A stretch of 64,000 nt of DNA from Bacillus sp. MM2020_4 (GCF_011250555.1 NZ_JAANMZ010000013.1:30311-94310); one strand, 5' to 3'; shown: positions 53,941-63,436, counted from the stretch's first letter. Notes: generated by a model from the letters alone, not told the origin. Translations and numbers: made by a program.

Positions 53941-53968
53941 TATGCCGTCTTTTTGACGGCATTTTTTA
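53941..53968 (+). terminator. Terminator after the GNAT gene
   Basis: ATGCCGTC and GACGGCAT around a T-rich loop, followed by TTTTTT. Confidence 0.8.
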
Positions 53969-53994
53969 CAAGATAAGAAAGTATAAAATTTCGG

Positions 53995-54156
53995 CTTTGA
54001 GAAATGTCTAGCTCCAGCGCCCTAGCGGCTAGTGTCCTTCGCTCTCCGCCCTACGATAAGTCAACATCGATTCGCCTCCGGCTCATCGTGTTTCCTTTAT
54101 CTCAGTTGGAGCGCTCCAGGCCATACGCCACTGACCAGGGCGCTTGCGCTTTTTTT
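53995..54156 (+). repeat. Dispersed palindromic repeat, copy B (left inverted copy)
   Basis: About 160 bases from CTTTGAGAAATGTCTAGC to GGGCGCTTGCGCTTTTTT. It is almost the exact reverse complement of 57592-57750: I count about five mismatches. Ends match copy A. It lies just before the first CNNM gene. Confidence 0.9.
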
Positions 54157-54256
54157 AATGAAGCTGCCCTGCTATTTGCTAATCAAAACTTTTTTTGAAA
54201 TAATAATAATAAGTTGAATTTCGAATGTCTAGAGCGAATCGTAAGTGAGGTGGCAT

Positions 54257-54282
54257 ACCTTACTCAGGAAGTAAGGGTACCG
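54257..54282 (+). promoter_or_regulatory. Hairpin over the ribosome binding site of CNNM gene 1
   Basis: CCTTAC (from 54257) pairs with GTAAGG just before the ATG at 54283; the right arm contains the ribosome-binding sequence AAGGG. A second purine site, GAGGTGG, lies before the stem. CNNM gene 2 has the same arrangement. Confidence 0.55.
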
Positions 54283-55587
54283 ATGATTTGGATAAATGTT
54301 TTCATTATAGCTATATTAATTGCCTTAACTGCTTTTTTCGTAGCATCAGAATTTGCCATCGTAAGGGTAAGAACAACGCGAATTGATCAATTAGTATCTG
54401 AAGGACATAAAAAGGCTGAAGCGGCAAGAAAGGTAATTTCTAATATGGATGGGTACCTTTCCGCCACACAAGTAGGCATCACCATTACTTCCTTAATCTT
54501 AGGTTGGCGGGGTGAGTCTACTATCCGAGAGATTTTGGAACCAATCTTTTCATGGGTTCATATTCCGTTATCTTTGGAACCCATTATTGCAACGTTTCTG
54601 GCATTTGCCATTATTACTTTCTTCAATGTAGTCATTGGTGAATTAGCACCAAAAACATTTGCCATTCAAAAGGCTGAAGAAATCATTTTGTTATTCGCTG
54701 GGCCATTAATTCTTTTTTACAAAGTTTTGTATCCGTTTATTTGGATTCTCAATCGGTCTGCTCGAACCATTACAGGACTATTCGGAATCAAACCTGCTTC
54801 TGAACAAGATCTTGTCATGTCTGAGGAAGAATTGCGGATGATCCTGTCCCAAAGCTATGAGAGCGGAGAAATCAATCAATCTGAGTATAAGTATATGAAT
54901 CGAATATTTGAGTTCGATGATCGGATTGCCAAAGAAATTATGGTGCCAAGAACTGAAGTTGTTACGCTATCTAAAACGGCCAAAATGGACGAAATCATCG
55001 AAACCATTAAGCAGGAAAAGTATACGAGATATCCTCTAATCGATGGTGATAAAGATAATATTTTGGGTATTGTCAATATTAAAGAGGTTTTAACAGATTG
55101 TATTGAGCAAAAATGTCTCGGTGAAGAACCACTTATCCCCTATTTAAAGCCTGTGATTCATGTGATTGAAACGATACCCATTAAAGAGCTTTTAGTGAAG
55201 CTGCAAAAAAACCGAACACATTTAGCTGTTTTATCAGATGAGTATGGCGGTACAGCAGGAATTGTTACGGTCGAAGACATTCTTGAAGAAATTGTCGGTG
55301 AAATTCGTGACGAGTTTGATATGGATGAACTTCCTCTGATCCAGAAAAAAGAAAATGACCAGTTCATTTTGGATGGAAAAGTCCTGATTGGTGAAGTAAA
55401 TGACCTCCTTGGTACCACACTTGAAGAGGATGATGTCGATACAATTGGCGGTTGGTTCCTGACACAAAAGTTTGACGTCCATAAAGGTGATACCATTGAA
55501 ACGGACGGATACCTGTTTCAAATAAAGGAAATCGAAGGCCACCATATCGTATACATTGAAGTTAAAAAAATAGCGTCTCCTGATTAG
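54283..55587 (+). CDS. CNNM/CBS domain membrane protein 1 (MpfA/YhdP-like)
   Basis: About 434 residues. A CNNM (DUF21) membrane domain with four hydrophobic segments (about 1-200, including ALTAFFVASEFAIVRVRTTR and GELAPKTFAIQKAE), a CBS pair (about 210-330, with ARYPLIDGD-like and DEYGGTAGIVTVED segments) and a CorC/HlyC domain (about 345-430). This family exports magnesium or regulates divalent-cation balance. It is a close paralogue of the gene at 56238. The ATG at 54283 opens the first membrane helix; the frame extends upstream to 54214. Confidence 0.88.
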   Translation: MIWINVFIIAILIALTAFFVASEFAIVRVRTTRIDQLVSEGHKKAEAARKVISNMDGYLSATQVGITITSLILGWRGESTIREILEPIFSWVHIPLSLEPIIATFLAFAIITFFNVVIGELAPKTFAIQKAEEIILLFAGPLILFYKVLYPFIWILNRSARTITGLFGIKPASEQDLVMSEEELRMILSQSYESGEINQSEYKYMNRIFEFDDRIAKEIMVPRTEVVTLSKTAKMDEIIETIKQEKYTRYPLIDGDKDNILGIVNIKEVLTDCIEQKCLGEEPLIPYLKPVIHVIETIPIKELLVKLQKNRTHLAVLSDEYGGTAGIVTVEDILEEIVGEIRDEFDMDELPLIQKKENDQFILDGKVLIGEVNDLLGTTLEEDDVDTIGGWFLTQKFDVHKGDTIETDGYLFQIKEIEGHHIVYIEVKKIASPD

Positions 55588-55757
55588 GAGGCGTTGTTTG
55601 CCAATTAAATTTTTGTAATATTTTGATTTCATTATTCATATTTACTGATATTTACCATAAAATAGTGTTATCAACAACTATTCTAACCAGAACGTTTGAC
55701 TGTACAGTTTAAATTCTTTATAATTATTGTTAATTTAAAAAATGTTGAGGTGGTAAG

Positions 55758-56176
55758 ATGGGGCTGTCTATCGAATTGGTGAAATAGCAAAAAGAGCTGA
55801 TGTTTCAAAACGAACAATTGACTATTATACGTCTATTGGTTTATTGAAGGCACAACGCTCAAAGTCAAATTACCGCATTTATTCGGATGAATCATTGGAG
55901 GATTTAAAGTTTATTGAAGAATGCAAGAGTCTGCACTTTCCATTAGACGAGATTAGAAGAAAGCTAGAAATGCGTAAATCCATAAACATTCGTGAATCAG
56001 AGGTAGAAAAACATGTAAGTGCTGTTACACAGCAAATGAAGCAGCTTCATAGCGACTTATTTGATCTTCAACCTATTCTGGAAAAATTGGATGATCAACA
56101 AAAAGAGAAGCTAACCAACAATCTTAGCTTGCTGCGTACAGCGCTCATGAATTCCCTTCTGAATGTCACGAGTTAA
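55758..56176 (+). pseudogene. MerR family regulator with a frameshift after the start
   Basis: In one frame the codons read YRIGEIAKRADVSKRTIDYY and continue TSIGLLKAQRSKSN..., a complete MerR helix-turn-helix, then a coiled coil to residue about 139. But this frame has no start codon: an in-frame TAA lies at 55754. A well-placed ATG at 55758, with GAGGTGG before it, is in the next frame and separated from the MerR frame by ATGGGGC. One additional G would join them. It is either inactivated, phase-variable at the G run, or a sequencing error. Confidence 0.75.
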
Positions 56177-56189
56177 TTTTTTTAAATTA

Positions 56190-56237
56190 CTGGGAGGTGA
56201 CTCCTTACCCGTCTAAAAACGGGATAAGGGAACTTAT
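56190..56237 (+). promoter_or_regulatory. Hairpin over the ribosome binding site of CNNM gene 2
   Basis: GGAGGTGACT is followed by CCTTACCCG, a TCTAAAAA loop and CGGGATAAGG, a stem with one mismatch. The right arm carries the ribosome-binding sequence TAAGGGA just before the TTG start at 56238. Same layout as CNNM gene 1. Confidence 0.6.
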
Positions 56238-57590
56238 TTGGACATATTTAACTTGGTTATTATAGCCATTTTAATTGCCTTAACTGCTTTTTTTGTAACT
56301 TCGGAATTTGCTATTGTTAAAATTAGAAGTTCGAGAATCGATCAGTTAATAGAGGAAGGAAATTCGAAGGCTGTTTCCGCAAAAAGGGTCATTTCAAACC
56401 TTGATGAATATCTGTCTGCCTGTCAATTAGGTATAACGATAACGGCCTTGGGTTTAGGTTGGATAGGGGAATCAACCATTGAGCATATGCTTGGGCCTCT
56501 CTTTCAAAGGCTAAACGTTCCTGAGAGTGCAACGCAAATATTATCAATTGGAATAGCATTTGCGACCATTACGTTTTTACATGTGGTCGTTGGCGAGCTC
56601 GCACCCAAAACACTGGCCATTCAAAAGGCTGAACTAATTACGCTACTTGTCTCACGCCCGCTTATCCTATTTTATAAAATTATGTACCCATTTATTTGGG
56701 TTCTTAATGGGTCTGCTCGGATTGTTTCAAGTATGTTTGGGTTAAAGCCTGTTTCCGAAAATGAAATTGCCCATACAGAGGAAGAGCTTCGAATTATCCT
56801 ATCTGAAAGCTATAAAAGTGGTGAAATTAACCAATCAGAGTTTAAGTATGTAAATAAAATCTTTGAATTTGATAATCGTATCGCAAAGGAAATCATGGTT
56901 CCACGAACAGAAATGGTTTCATTGTCAAAGGATGATTCATTAGAAACTTTTCTAGAGGTTTTACGTGAAGAAAAGTTTACACGATATCCTGTTATTGATG
57001 GCGATAAGGATCATATCATAGGCCTTATCAATATCAAAGAAGTTATGACTGATTTAATTGGTAATGAAAATTTATCATCTCAAACACTAGAAAGCTATTC
57101 GCGGCCAATTATTAGAGTAATAGAAACGATTCCCATTCATGATTTGTTAGTAAAAATGCAAAAAGACCGTGTGCATATGGCCATCTTAATGGACGAATAT
57201 GGCGGGACTTCAGGGCTTGTTACGGTTGAAGATATCCTTGAAGAAATCGTTGGTGAGATCCGTGATGAATTCGATATGGATGAAATTCCAGAAATCCGCA
57301 AAATCAAAGAAAATCATTATATTATTGACTCTAAAGTATTAGTAACAGAAGTGAATGATTTATTAGGTGTAGAAATTGATGATGAAGATGTAGATACCAT
57401 TGGCGGCTGGATTTTAACCGAAAATTATGAGGCCAAAGAAGGCGACATCATTCACCATGATTCATATACCTTTAAAATCCTTGATATGGAAGAACATCAT
57501 ATTAAATATTTGGAAGTTACAAAAAATGTTCATAATGAAGAAACAATAACCCCGAAAATTGCTGTATCCAAATCAGAGGTATTATCATAA
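56238..57590 (+). CDS. CNNM/CBS domain membrane protein 2 (MpfA/YhdP-like)
   Basis: 450 residues with the same order as its paralogue: CNNM domain with ALTAFFVTSEFAIVKIRSSR and GELAPKTLAIQKAE, CBS pair with FTRYPVIDGDKDHIIGL and DEYGGTSGLVTVEDILEEI, and a CorC/HlyC domain ending about residue 435. It starts with TTG (LDIFNLVI...). The stop is followed at once by the inverted repeat copy C. The two CNNM genes likely arose by duplication. Confidence 0.88.
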   Translation: MDIFNLVIIAILIALTAFFVTSEFAIVKIRSSRIDQLIEEGNSKAVSAKRVISNLDEYLSACQLGITITALGLGWIGESTIEHMLGPLFQRLNVPESATQILSIGIAFATITFLHVVVGELAPKTLAIQKAELITLLVSRPLILFYKIMYPFIWVLNGSARIVSSMFGLKPVSENEIAHTEEELRIILSESYKSGEINQSEFKYVNKIFEFDNRIAKEIMVPRTEMVSLSKDDSLETFLEVLREEKFTRYPVIDGDKDHIIGLINIKEVMTDLIGNENLSSQTLESYSRPIIRVIETIPIHDLLVKMQKDRVHMAILMDEYGGTSGLVTVEDILEEIVGEIRDEFDMDEIPEIRKIKENHYIIDSKVLVTEVNDLLGVEIDDEDVDTIGGWILTENYEAKEGDIIHHDSYTFKILDMEEHHIKYLEVTKNVHNEETITPKIAVSKSEVLS

Positions 57591-57591
57591 G

Positions 57592-57750
57592 AAAAGCGGA
57601 AGCGCCCTGGTCAGCGGCGTATGGCCTGGAGCGCTCCAACTGAGATAAAGGAAACACGAAGGGCCGGAGGCGATTCGATGTTGACTTATCGTAGGGCGGA
57701 GAGCGAAGGACACTAGCCGCTAGGGCGCTGGAGCTAGACATTTCTCAAAG
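57592..57750 (-). repeat. Dispersed palindromic repeat, copy C (right inverted copy)
   Basis: Reverse complement of 53995-54156 with about five mismatches. Together they bracket a 3.4-kb segment holding both CNNM genes and the MerR gene. A 50-codon open frame occurs in both copies but has no ribosome site and reflects sequence identity only. Confidence 0.9.
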
Positions 57751-57781
57751 TAGAATAATATAAATTCTGATATTATGAAAA

Positions 57782-57809
57782 ATAGACCGATGCGCTCGGT
57801 CTATTTTTC
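57782..57809. terminator. Terminator after the coiled-coil protein gene
   Basis: ATAGACCGA and TCGGTCTAT with a TGCGC loop and A/T runs on both sides. Confidence 0.75.
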
Positions 57810-57818
57810 TGTTTACCA

Positions 57819-58115
57819 TTATTTTGATTGTGAAATAATAAGTTCCTCTTCTACTTTTGCAATTTTCACCAAATGTGAATCAAGGCGGCGATTGATATGC
57901 TGAATATCTTTACTTTGCGTTTCTTCAATACGCTGAAGGGAATCTTTAATGTCAGATAAATCTATTTGGTTGACTTCAACTCTATGTTCAATGCTGTCCA
58001 TTTTCTCTAATCTTGCCAGTCTTTTTTCAATGTTATCCAGTGTGGTATTAAAAGTATTGATTAGACTTTTTATATCATCGACATTCTCAGAAATCTTTTC
58101 AAATTGTTTTTCCAT
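57819..58115 (-). CDS. Short coiled-coil protein
   Basis: About 98 residues, entirely a predicted coiled coil with heptads such as ISENVDDIKSLINTFNTTLD and IEKRLARLEKMDSIEHRV. No membrane or enzymatic motif. The ATG at 58115 has AAGGGAG nine to ten bases upstream. Family not recognised; might act as a small structural or docking protein. Confidence 0.65.
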   Translation of the reverse strand: MEKQFEKISENVDDIKSLINTFNTTLDNIEKRLARLEKMDSIEHRVEVNQIDLSDIKDSLQRIEETQSKDIQHINRRLDSHLVKIAKVEEELIISQSK

Positions 58116-58239
58116 GATCAAAAACTCCCTTATTCTATTTCCTTTATTTTATCATCGTTTTCACTATAAACATGTTACAAAAACGGCAACAATAAACGTT
58201 AAAAATCAAAAATAATTTTAGAAGTTTTTGTGAACAACA

Positions 58240-58497
58240 TTAAATCTTCCAAACCCGCAGTACATATCCCCCACATCCACATTGGTCAATGAATTTAATC
58301 CTTACCATATTTGGATACATTTCCTCAATTAAAGGCTGTAAATAATCAGTAGGATTTCCAAAATGTGAAGATGTCACAAGGTTTACAAAACGGCCGGAAG
58401 CTGTTTCCTCCACCGCCTCTAATGCGTCCTTTATTATTAGGTCAATATCCTGCTCATATTCGTCGTGTTCCAGATCTTTCGTCCAATCCTTATTCAT
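58240..58497 (-). CDS. Small protein with a C-terminal CGCGGY motif
   Basis: An 85-residue protein, acidic at its N terminus, ending IDQCGCGGYVLRVWKI. The Cys-Gly-Cys-Gly-Gly-Tyr cluster could bind metal or be modified. GGAGGAG precedes the ATG at 58497; an upstream TTG is part of that site. I do not know a named family. Confidence 0.65.
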   Translation of the reverse strand: MNKDWTKDLEHDEYEQDIDLIIKDALEAVEETASGRFVNLVTSSHFGNPTDYLQPLIEEMYPNMVRIKFIDQCGCGGYVLRVWKI

Positions 58498-58772
58498 ATT
58501 CTCCTCCAATATAGTAAAGTAAATTAATTGATTTATCTCTATTAAAACATTTTATTCATCATTCCATATTGATTTATTGCACACTTGTGAACAATCCGAA
58601 GCAAAAAATTGAACAATTTATTAAATCAACACGGTTTGGGCCTCACCGTGAATATTGTCACATGCAAAACATATGAAAAATTATAAGCTTTCCCTATAAG
58701 GGAAAGGGTCTTTTATATGTAGTCATTTTTACCCTAATGTAAGATCAACAAGGAAAAGGTTGGTGTATAAGT

Positions 58773-59084
58773 ATGTTCATATCTATTGATGAAAAAGCTT
58801 CTTTATGGTTCACGCGAGAATTTGAATTCAATAAACCATTCAGCATTCGGATGTATCCTCAATATGCCGGGTTTGGACAGAAACATAAAGGTTATAGTCT
58901 AGCTTTTTCGGCCGAACATCCTGCAAACATTGGCTTTACAAAAGAAGTAAATGGCATTATGTTTTATGTTGAAGGGAATGATGTTTGGTTCTTCGAGGAT
59001 ACTGAAACGTATTTGACGGTTGATGATCATCTAGATGAAATTCAAGTAATCTACAAAGAGGAAATAAGCGCGGTTATTAGTTAA
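58773..59084 (+). CDS. HesB/YneR-like protein without cysteines
   Basis: A 103-residue protein resembling the HesB/IscA-fold YneR group (ASLWFTREFEF near the start, FYVEGNDVWFF near 70). It has no cysteine, so it cannot hold an iron-sulfur cluster in the IscA manner. AAGGTTGG precedes the ATG. Function unknown. Confidence 0.7.
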   Translation: MFISIDEKASLWFTREFEFNKPFSIRMYPQYAGFGQKHKGYSLAFSAEHPANIGFTKEVNGIMFYVEGNDVWFFEDTETYLTVDDHLDEIQVIYKEEISAVIS

Positions 59085-59116
59085 TACTGACTTTTACTTT
59101 ATCCAAAGTCAAAACG

Positions 59117-59150
59117 GGCCGGGTGATCTATCATCCAGCCTGTTTTGCTT
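59117..59150. terminator. Bidirectional terminator between the HesB-like and lipoprotein genes
   Basis: An imperfect stem formed by AAACGGG...TGAT and ATCA...CTGTTTT between two convergent genes. Confidence 0.6.
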
Positions 59151-59155
59151 GACAA

Positions 59156-59689
59156 TTAGTTAACTTGTTTACCTAAGCTTGGTGGAAGTAATTTTGCACT
59201 TTCAAATACCTTACCAAGCTTTTCCTCAGCTCGCGCGAAAGTTTCATCCGCCGCATCTAGGGATGGAGCATCTTTTTTCAATTCATCCGCTTTTTCTTGG
59301 TATGAAGCCGCATATTCTTTTACTGCCGCCTCAAGATCAGTTTTTTGTTCTTTTAGCTCAGTAGGAATTTGAACACTATTTAGTTCAACGGCTACAGCAG
59401 AAGCTGATTCACTCGCTTTAGCACGATCCTCAGCAGTTGGTAATTCTTCAGGCTTAGCATCTTCCTTGGTTGCTTTTGCTACATAAGAATTTAATTCGGC
59501 ATCTTTTGCATTAATTTTGTTTCCAAGATCCATATAGAATTTAACTAATTCTTTTTTTACATCCACTTTTGGTGCCGCTGCTTCTTTTTGATCTTCTTTC
59601 TTTTCTATTTTAGACTCATCACTGTTTGAACAAGCGGCTAGCGCCATAGCCATTGTAATGGCTGATAATAATACTAAGAATTTTTTCAT
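59156..59689 (-). CDS. Putative lipoprotein
   Basis: A 177-residue protein with an N-terminal signal ending in the lipobox LAAC (Cys20), an acidic linker (KIEKKEDQKEAAAPK) and a helical, Ala/Glu/Lys-rich body. It should sit on the outer membrane face. No family recognised. It is divergent from the F0-like cluster. Confidence 0.8.
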   Translation of the reverse strand: MKKFLVLLSAITMAMALAACSNSDESKIEKKEDQKEAAAPKVDVKKELVKFYMDLGNKINAKDAELNSYVAKATKEDAKPEELPTAEDRAKASESASAVAVELNSVQIPTELKEQKTDLEAAVKEYAASYQEKADELKKDAPSLDAADETFARAEEKLGKVFESAKLLPPSLGKQVN

Positions 59690-59823
59690 CTGGTGTTCCC
59701 CCTATTTCTATTTTAGCCTTGATAATTATATAAAATATTACTATTCTACACAATACAATATGTAAAACAACTTAAAGCTAACAAACTTTCAAACCTTGTT
59801 AACTGTACTATTCAGAAAATTAA

Positions 59824-60669
<846 letters not shown>

Positions 60670-60691
60670 AAAAGGGAAGGGAGTAATAAAG

Positions 60692-61087
60692 ATGGGTGAC
60701 ATTACGTTATTTGGGCTGCCAATTTCATTGGGCACCATGATTTATCAAGCCATTATTTTTACCATTTTAGTTTTCATTTTAAAGAAATTTGTTTTAATAA
60801 AGCTTGTGGATATCCTCGATAAACGAAAAGAGCATATCGAAGAGCAATTAAAATTGACCGAAAAATACAAATTTGAAGCAAAAGTTAACTTTGAAGATAG
60901 CGAAGGCATTCTAAAACAAGCTAAAATAGAGGCAAGGGAAATAATAAAGCACAGTGAAAATCAAGCAAAACAGTTGATTCAAGAGGCAAAAGACGAAGTG
61001 AAACAGATTAAAAAGACTGCAAAAGACGAGGCATTTCGAACAAATACACGCACTTTTCCCCAAAACACTCAAATAAAGGGGGCATAA
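60692..61087 (+). CDS. Shortened F0 subunit b-like protein
   Basis: 131 residues: one N-terminal membrane helix (about 15-35) preceded by a short loop, then a charged amphipathic helix (DILDKRKEHIEEQLKLTE...) typical of subunit b. True b subunits have 160-170 residues; the distal part that contacts F1 and delta is missing here, replaced by a tail RTFPQNTQIKGA. It follows the a subunit by 22 bases with GGGAAGGGAG before the ATG. It probably pairs with that a subunit. Confidence 0.75.
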   Translation: MGDITLFGLPISLGTMIYQAIIFTILVFILKKFVLIKLVDILDKRKEHIEEQLKLTEKYKFEAKVNFEDSEGILKQAKIEAREIIKHSENQAKQLIQEAKDEVKQIKKTAKDEAFRTNTRTFPQNTQIKGA

Positions 61088-61091
61088 ACTG

Positions 61092-62057
61092 ATGAGGCAC
61101 AAGTTTACTAAATACTTGGGCAGAGTAACAGAAAATCTCGAATTAGGTTTTGAAGAAAAGTGGATTTATGTTCATTACACAATAGGAGCCCGTGAGAAAA
61201 CGGCCTGTCTATTGAAGAACGAAAATAAATCCGATGAAGAGTATCTTAAAAGCTTTTTCGAAGAAAACAAGGTGTCGGCAGAAATGAAAAACGAAGTTAA
61301 GAGATTTTTAAAAGATGAAAAGAACCGCAATGAAACACATTGGAATGAGTTCACGACCTTTCTAATGAAAGCCCTTTCCTTAAACATGGTTTTTGGGATT
61401 GCTATTGCTTTATCCGTTTATTGCGGGTTTAAGCTAGGATCTTTTCTAGATCAGCGATTCGAACTATACCCCACCTTTACATTGATTGGTACATTTCTAG
61501 GAATTGGCGTTGGAGGATTAACAGTTTATTCGATGGTCCAAAAATACTTTAAATCTCCCAAACAGGAAAAACCAAAAAATGAAAATCCTGAAGGAATGGA
61601 TTTGACTGATAACATAAACTATCCAATTATTGAAGTAACCATTGATGATGTAAGGAAAGCCGTTAGGACATTTTCTGATCATTTACCAAAGGGAGTATTC
61701 CGGACGATTCTTGTGCAGGAAGATGGCAGTATCGACTTTAAACAGCTGGCCCCTCTCCTTGGTGGAGTTCCTGCTAAAAAGTTTTATATGTCAAAAGAAA
61801 CCTATGATCTCTTTGAAGATAGTGAAAAACAAATTCCAATTGAAATGGATATCGTGCAAAGGGCTGTTGATCAATATGTGAAGGATCACAAGGAATATCC
61901 CATGTTAAAATTTGATCCACATCATAGGGTGAATTATTACCAGCTCATGCAGGATCATTACCTTAAAACAGCTCCTGAAACACAATTTTATATTACAAAC
62001 CTTGATGGTCTAATCACACATATAAAGCCACAGAAAAAGAACTCCTCTCTTAGCTAA
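61092..62057 (+). CDS. AtpI/AtpZ-like protein with N- and C-terminal extensions
   Basis: 321 residues in three parts. Residues 1-90 are soluble and charged, without a recognised domain. Residues about 95-165 hold two membrane helices with the AtpI/AtpZ pattern GSFLDQRFELYPTFTLIGT then FLGIGVGGLTVYSMV. Residues about 175-315 resemble DUF3939 of Bacillus (VTIDDVRKAVRTF, LPKGVFRTILVQEDGSID). AtpI helps c-ring assembly in standard operons. It starts four bases after the b-like gene. Confidence 0.7.
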   Translation: MRHKFTKYLGRVTENLELGFEEKWIYVHYTIGAREKTACLLKNENKSDEEYLKSFFEENKVSAEMKNEVKRFLKDEKNRNETHWNEFTTFLMKALSLNMVFGIAIALSVYCGFKLGSFLDQRFELYPTFTLIGTFLGIGVGGLTVYSMVQKYFKSPKQEKPKNENPEGMDLTDNINYPIIEVTIDDVRKAVRTFSDHLPKGVFRTILVQEDGSIDFKQLAPLLGGVPAKKFYMSKETYDLFEDSEKQIPIEMDIVQRAVDQYVKDHKEYPMLKFDPHHRVNYYQLMQDHYLKTAPETQFYITNLDGLITHIKPQKKNSSLS

Positions 62058-62074
62058 TGAGAGGGTCTTTTTTT
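62043..62074 (+). terminator. Terminator after the F0-like cluster
   Basis: CCTCTC and GAGAGG around a nine-base loop, followed by TCTTTTTTTATTT. Confidence 0.75.
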
Positions 62075-62173
62075 ATTTCTTATTGAAAAAGAAGTTTTTT
62101 TTTGCTTTTTTTCCAGCTATATTGAGATAATAGCACTAAACAATATTTCATAAACAAAACGAGGGGTACAAAG

Positions 62174-63430
62174 ATGTTAAACCAGAAAAATAAATCGCAG
62201 CATTTAGCGACTATTTCTCTTGCGGTGATGGCAATCGGATTTTTGTCAACACTCCCCATACGGGATACGCTTTGGGGAATCATCCTACAGGGGGGGTTTG
62301 AAGCAGGTCTCGTTGGGGGGCTTGCGGATTGGTTTGCGGTAACCGCCTTATTTCGGCACCCATTGGGCATTCCCATCCCCCATACTGCATTGCTGCCAAA
62401 GAATCGGAAGAGAATTGTCGCCGGGATCATTTCAATGTTGGAAAATGATTGGCTGACGAAAGAGAGCATTCGGAAAAAAATTGAAACAATCAATTTTTCT
62501 AAAAGACTATTTGAAATCATTGATAAGGAAATCTATTCAAAATCAGTTCAAAAGAATATCATCATCCTTATTCAACATTTGATTAATACAGTCAACACAA
62601 AAAGCATGGCTCCTATAATTGAAAAGGAACTAAAATCTCAGCTAAACAAGTTAGATAGTAAGAACTACCTTCCATTGATGATCGATCAGGTCTTGGAAAG
62701 AAAATATGATGATAAAACCCTTGATTATATTCTGAAAGAAATTTATGAATGGGCTGAGAAGGATAGTACGAAGTATAAGCTTGGCGGGTTAGCTGTTGAC
62801 GCTGTGGAAAATATTAAAGCAGATGGGTTTATGCAGTTTGCATTAAAGTCATTTAGTAATCTTGTTAACGAAGAAAAGCTCGGTAATATTATTCAAAGTC
62901 TAATTCTAAAAGGGGTGGATAGCTATAGCAATCCATTAAACCAAAATAGACAAACTTTAATGATTCATATTCGTAATAAGCTGCAATCAATAAAAAGTGA
63001 TGAAAAAATTTACGATGAACTTAATCAATTAAAAACTCATTTGATTACAAAGTGGGAACCTGAAGAACAAATTGTCTCTTTACTTGATCAATTGAAGCAA
63101 AAAGCATCTGATTTTGTTGAAGATTCAAGCTTCTCGGAAGATTACCTTCTCCCCATTATCATTAATGGGCTCGGTCATATTAAAGAGGATTCAGAAAAAG
63201 TTGACGCATTTGAAACTTGGATAAAGCAGCATGTTTCAAGTTTTATTGATAAAAATCATTCAAGAATTGGTAAGCTCGTCGAGGAGAATTTAGAAAGATT
63301 GGACGACAAAACCCTTATAAACATGGTTGAAACGAATGTGGGTAAAGACCTGCAATGGATTCGAGTTAATGGGGCTGTTTGTGGATTTTTAATTGGGCTC
63401 GTTTTAGTAGGAATTAAAGCACTTTTGTAA
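62174..63430 (+). CDS. DUF445 family membrane protein
   Basis: 418 residues with a membrane helix near the N terminus, the family segment GFEAGLVGGLADWFAVTALFR followed by HPLGIPIPHTA, a long helical body and a C-terminal helix. This is the DUF445 family (E. coli YjiN, B. subtilis YheB relatives). Function unknown. AGGGGTAC-type site upstream of the ATG. It has its own terminator and is probably separate from the F0-like cluster. Confidence 0.85.
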   Translation: MLNQKNKSQHLATISLAVMAIGFLSTLPIRDTLWGIILQGGFEAGLVGGLADWFAVTALFRHPLGIPIPHTALLPKNRKRIVAGIISMLENDWLTKESIRKKIETINFSKRLFEIIDKEIYSKSVQKNIIILIQHLINTVNTKSMAPIIEKELKSQLNKLDSKNYLPLMIDQVLERKYDDKTLDYILKEIYEWAEKDSTKYKLGGLAVDAVENIKADGFMQFALKSFSNLVNEEKLGNIIQSLILKGVDSYSNPLNQNRQTLMIHIRNKLQSIKSDEKIYDELNQLKTHLITKWEPEEQIVSLLDQLKQKASDFVEDSSFSEDYLLPIIINGLGHIKEDSEKVDAFETWIKQHVSSFIDKNHSRIGKLVEENLERLDDKTLINMVETNVGKDLQWIRVNGAVCGFLIGLVLVGIKALL

Positions 63431-63436
63431 AAAATT

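Noticed and set aside
54004..54198. Open frame in repeat copy B, matched by one at 57517-57741 in copy C
   Set aside because: Both lie inside the inverted repeat, lack a ribosome site, and are similar only because the DNA is nearly identical.
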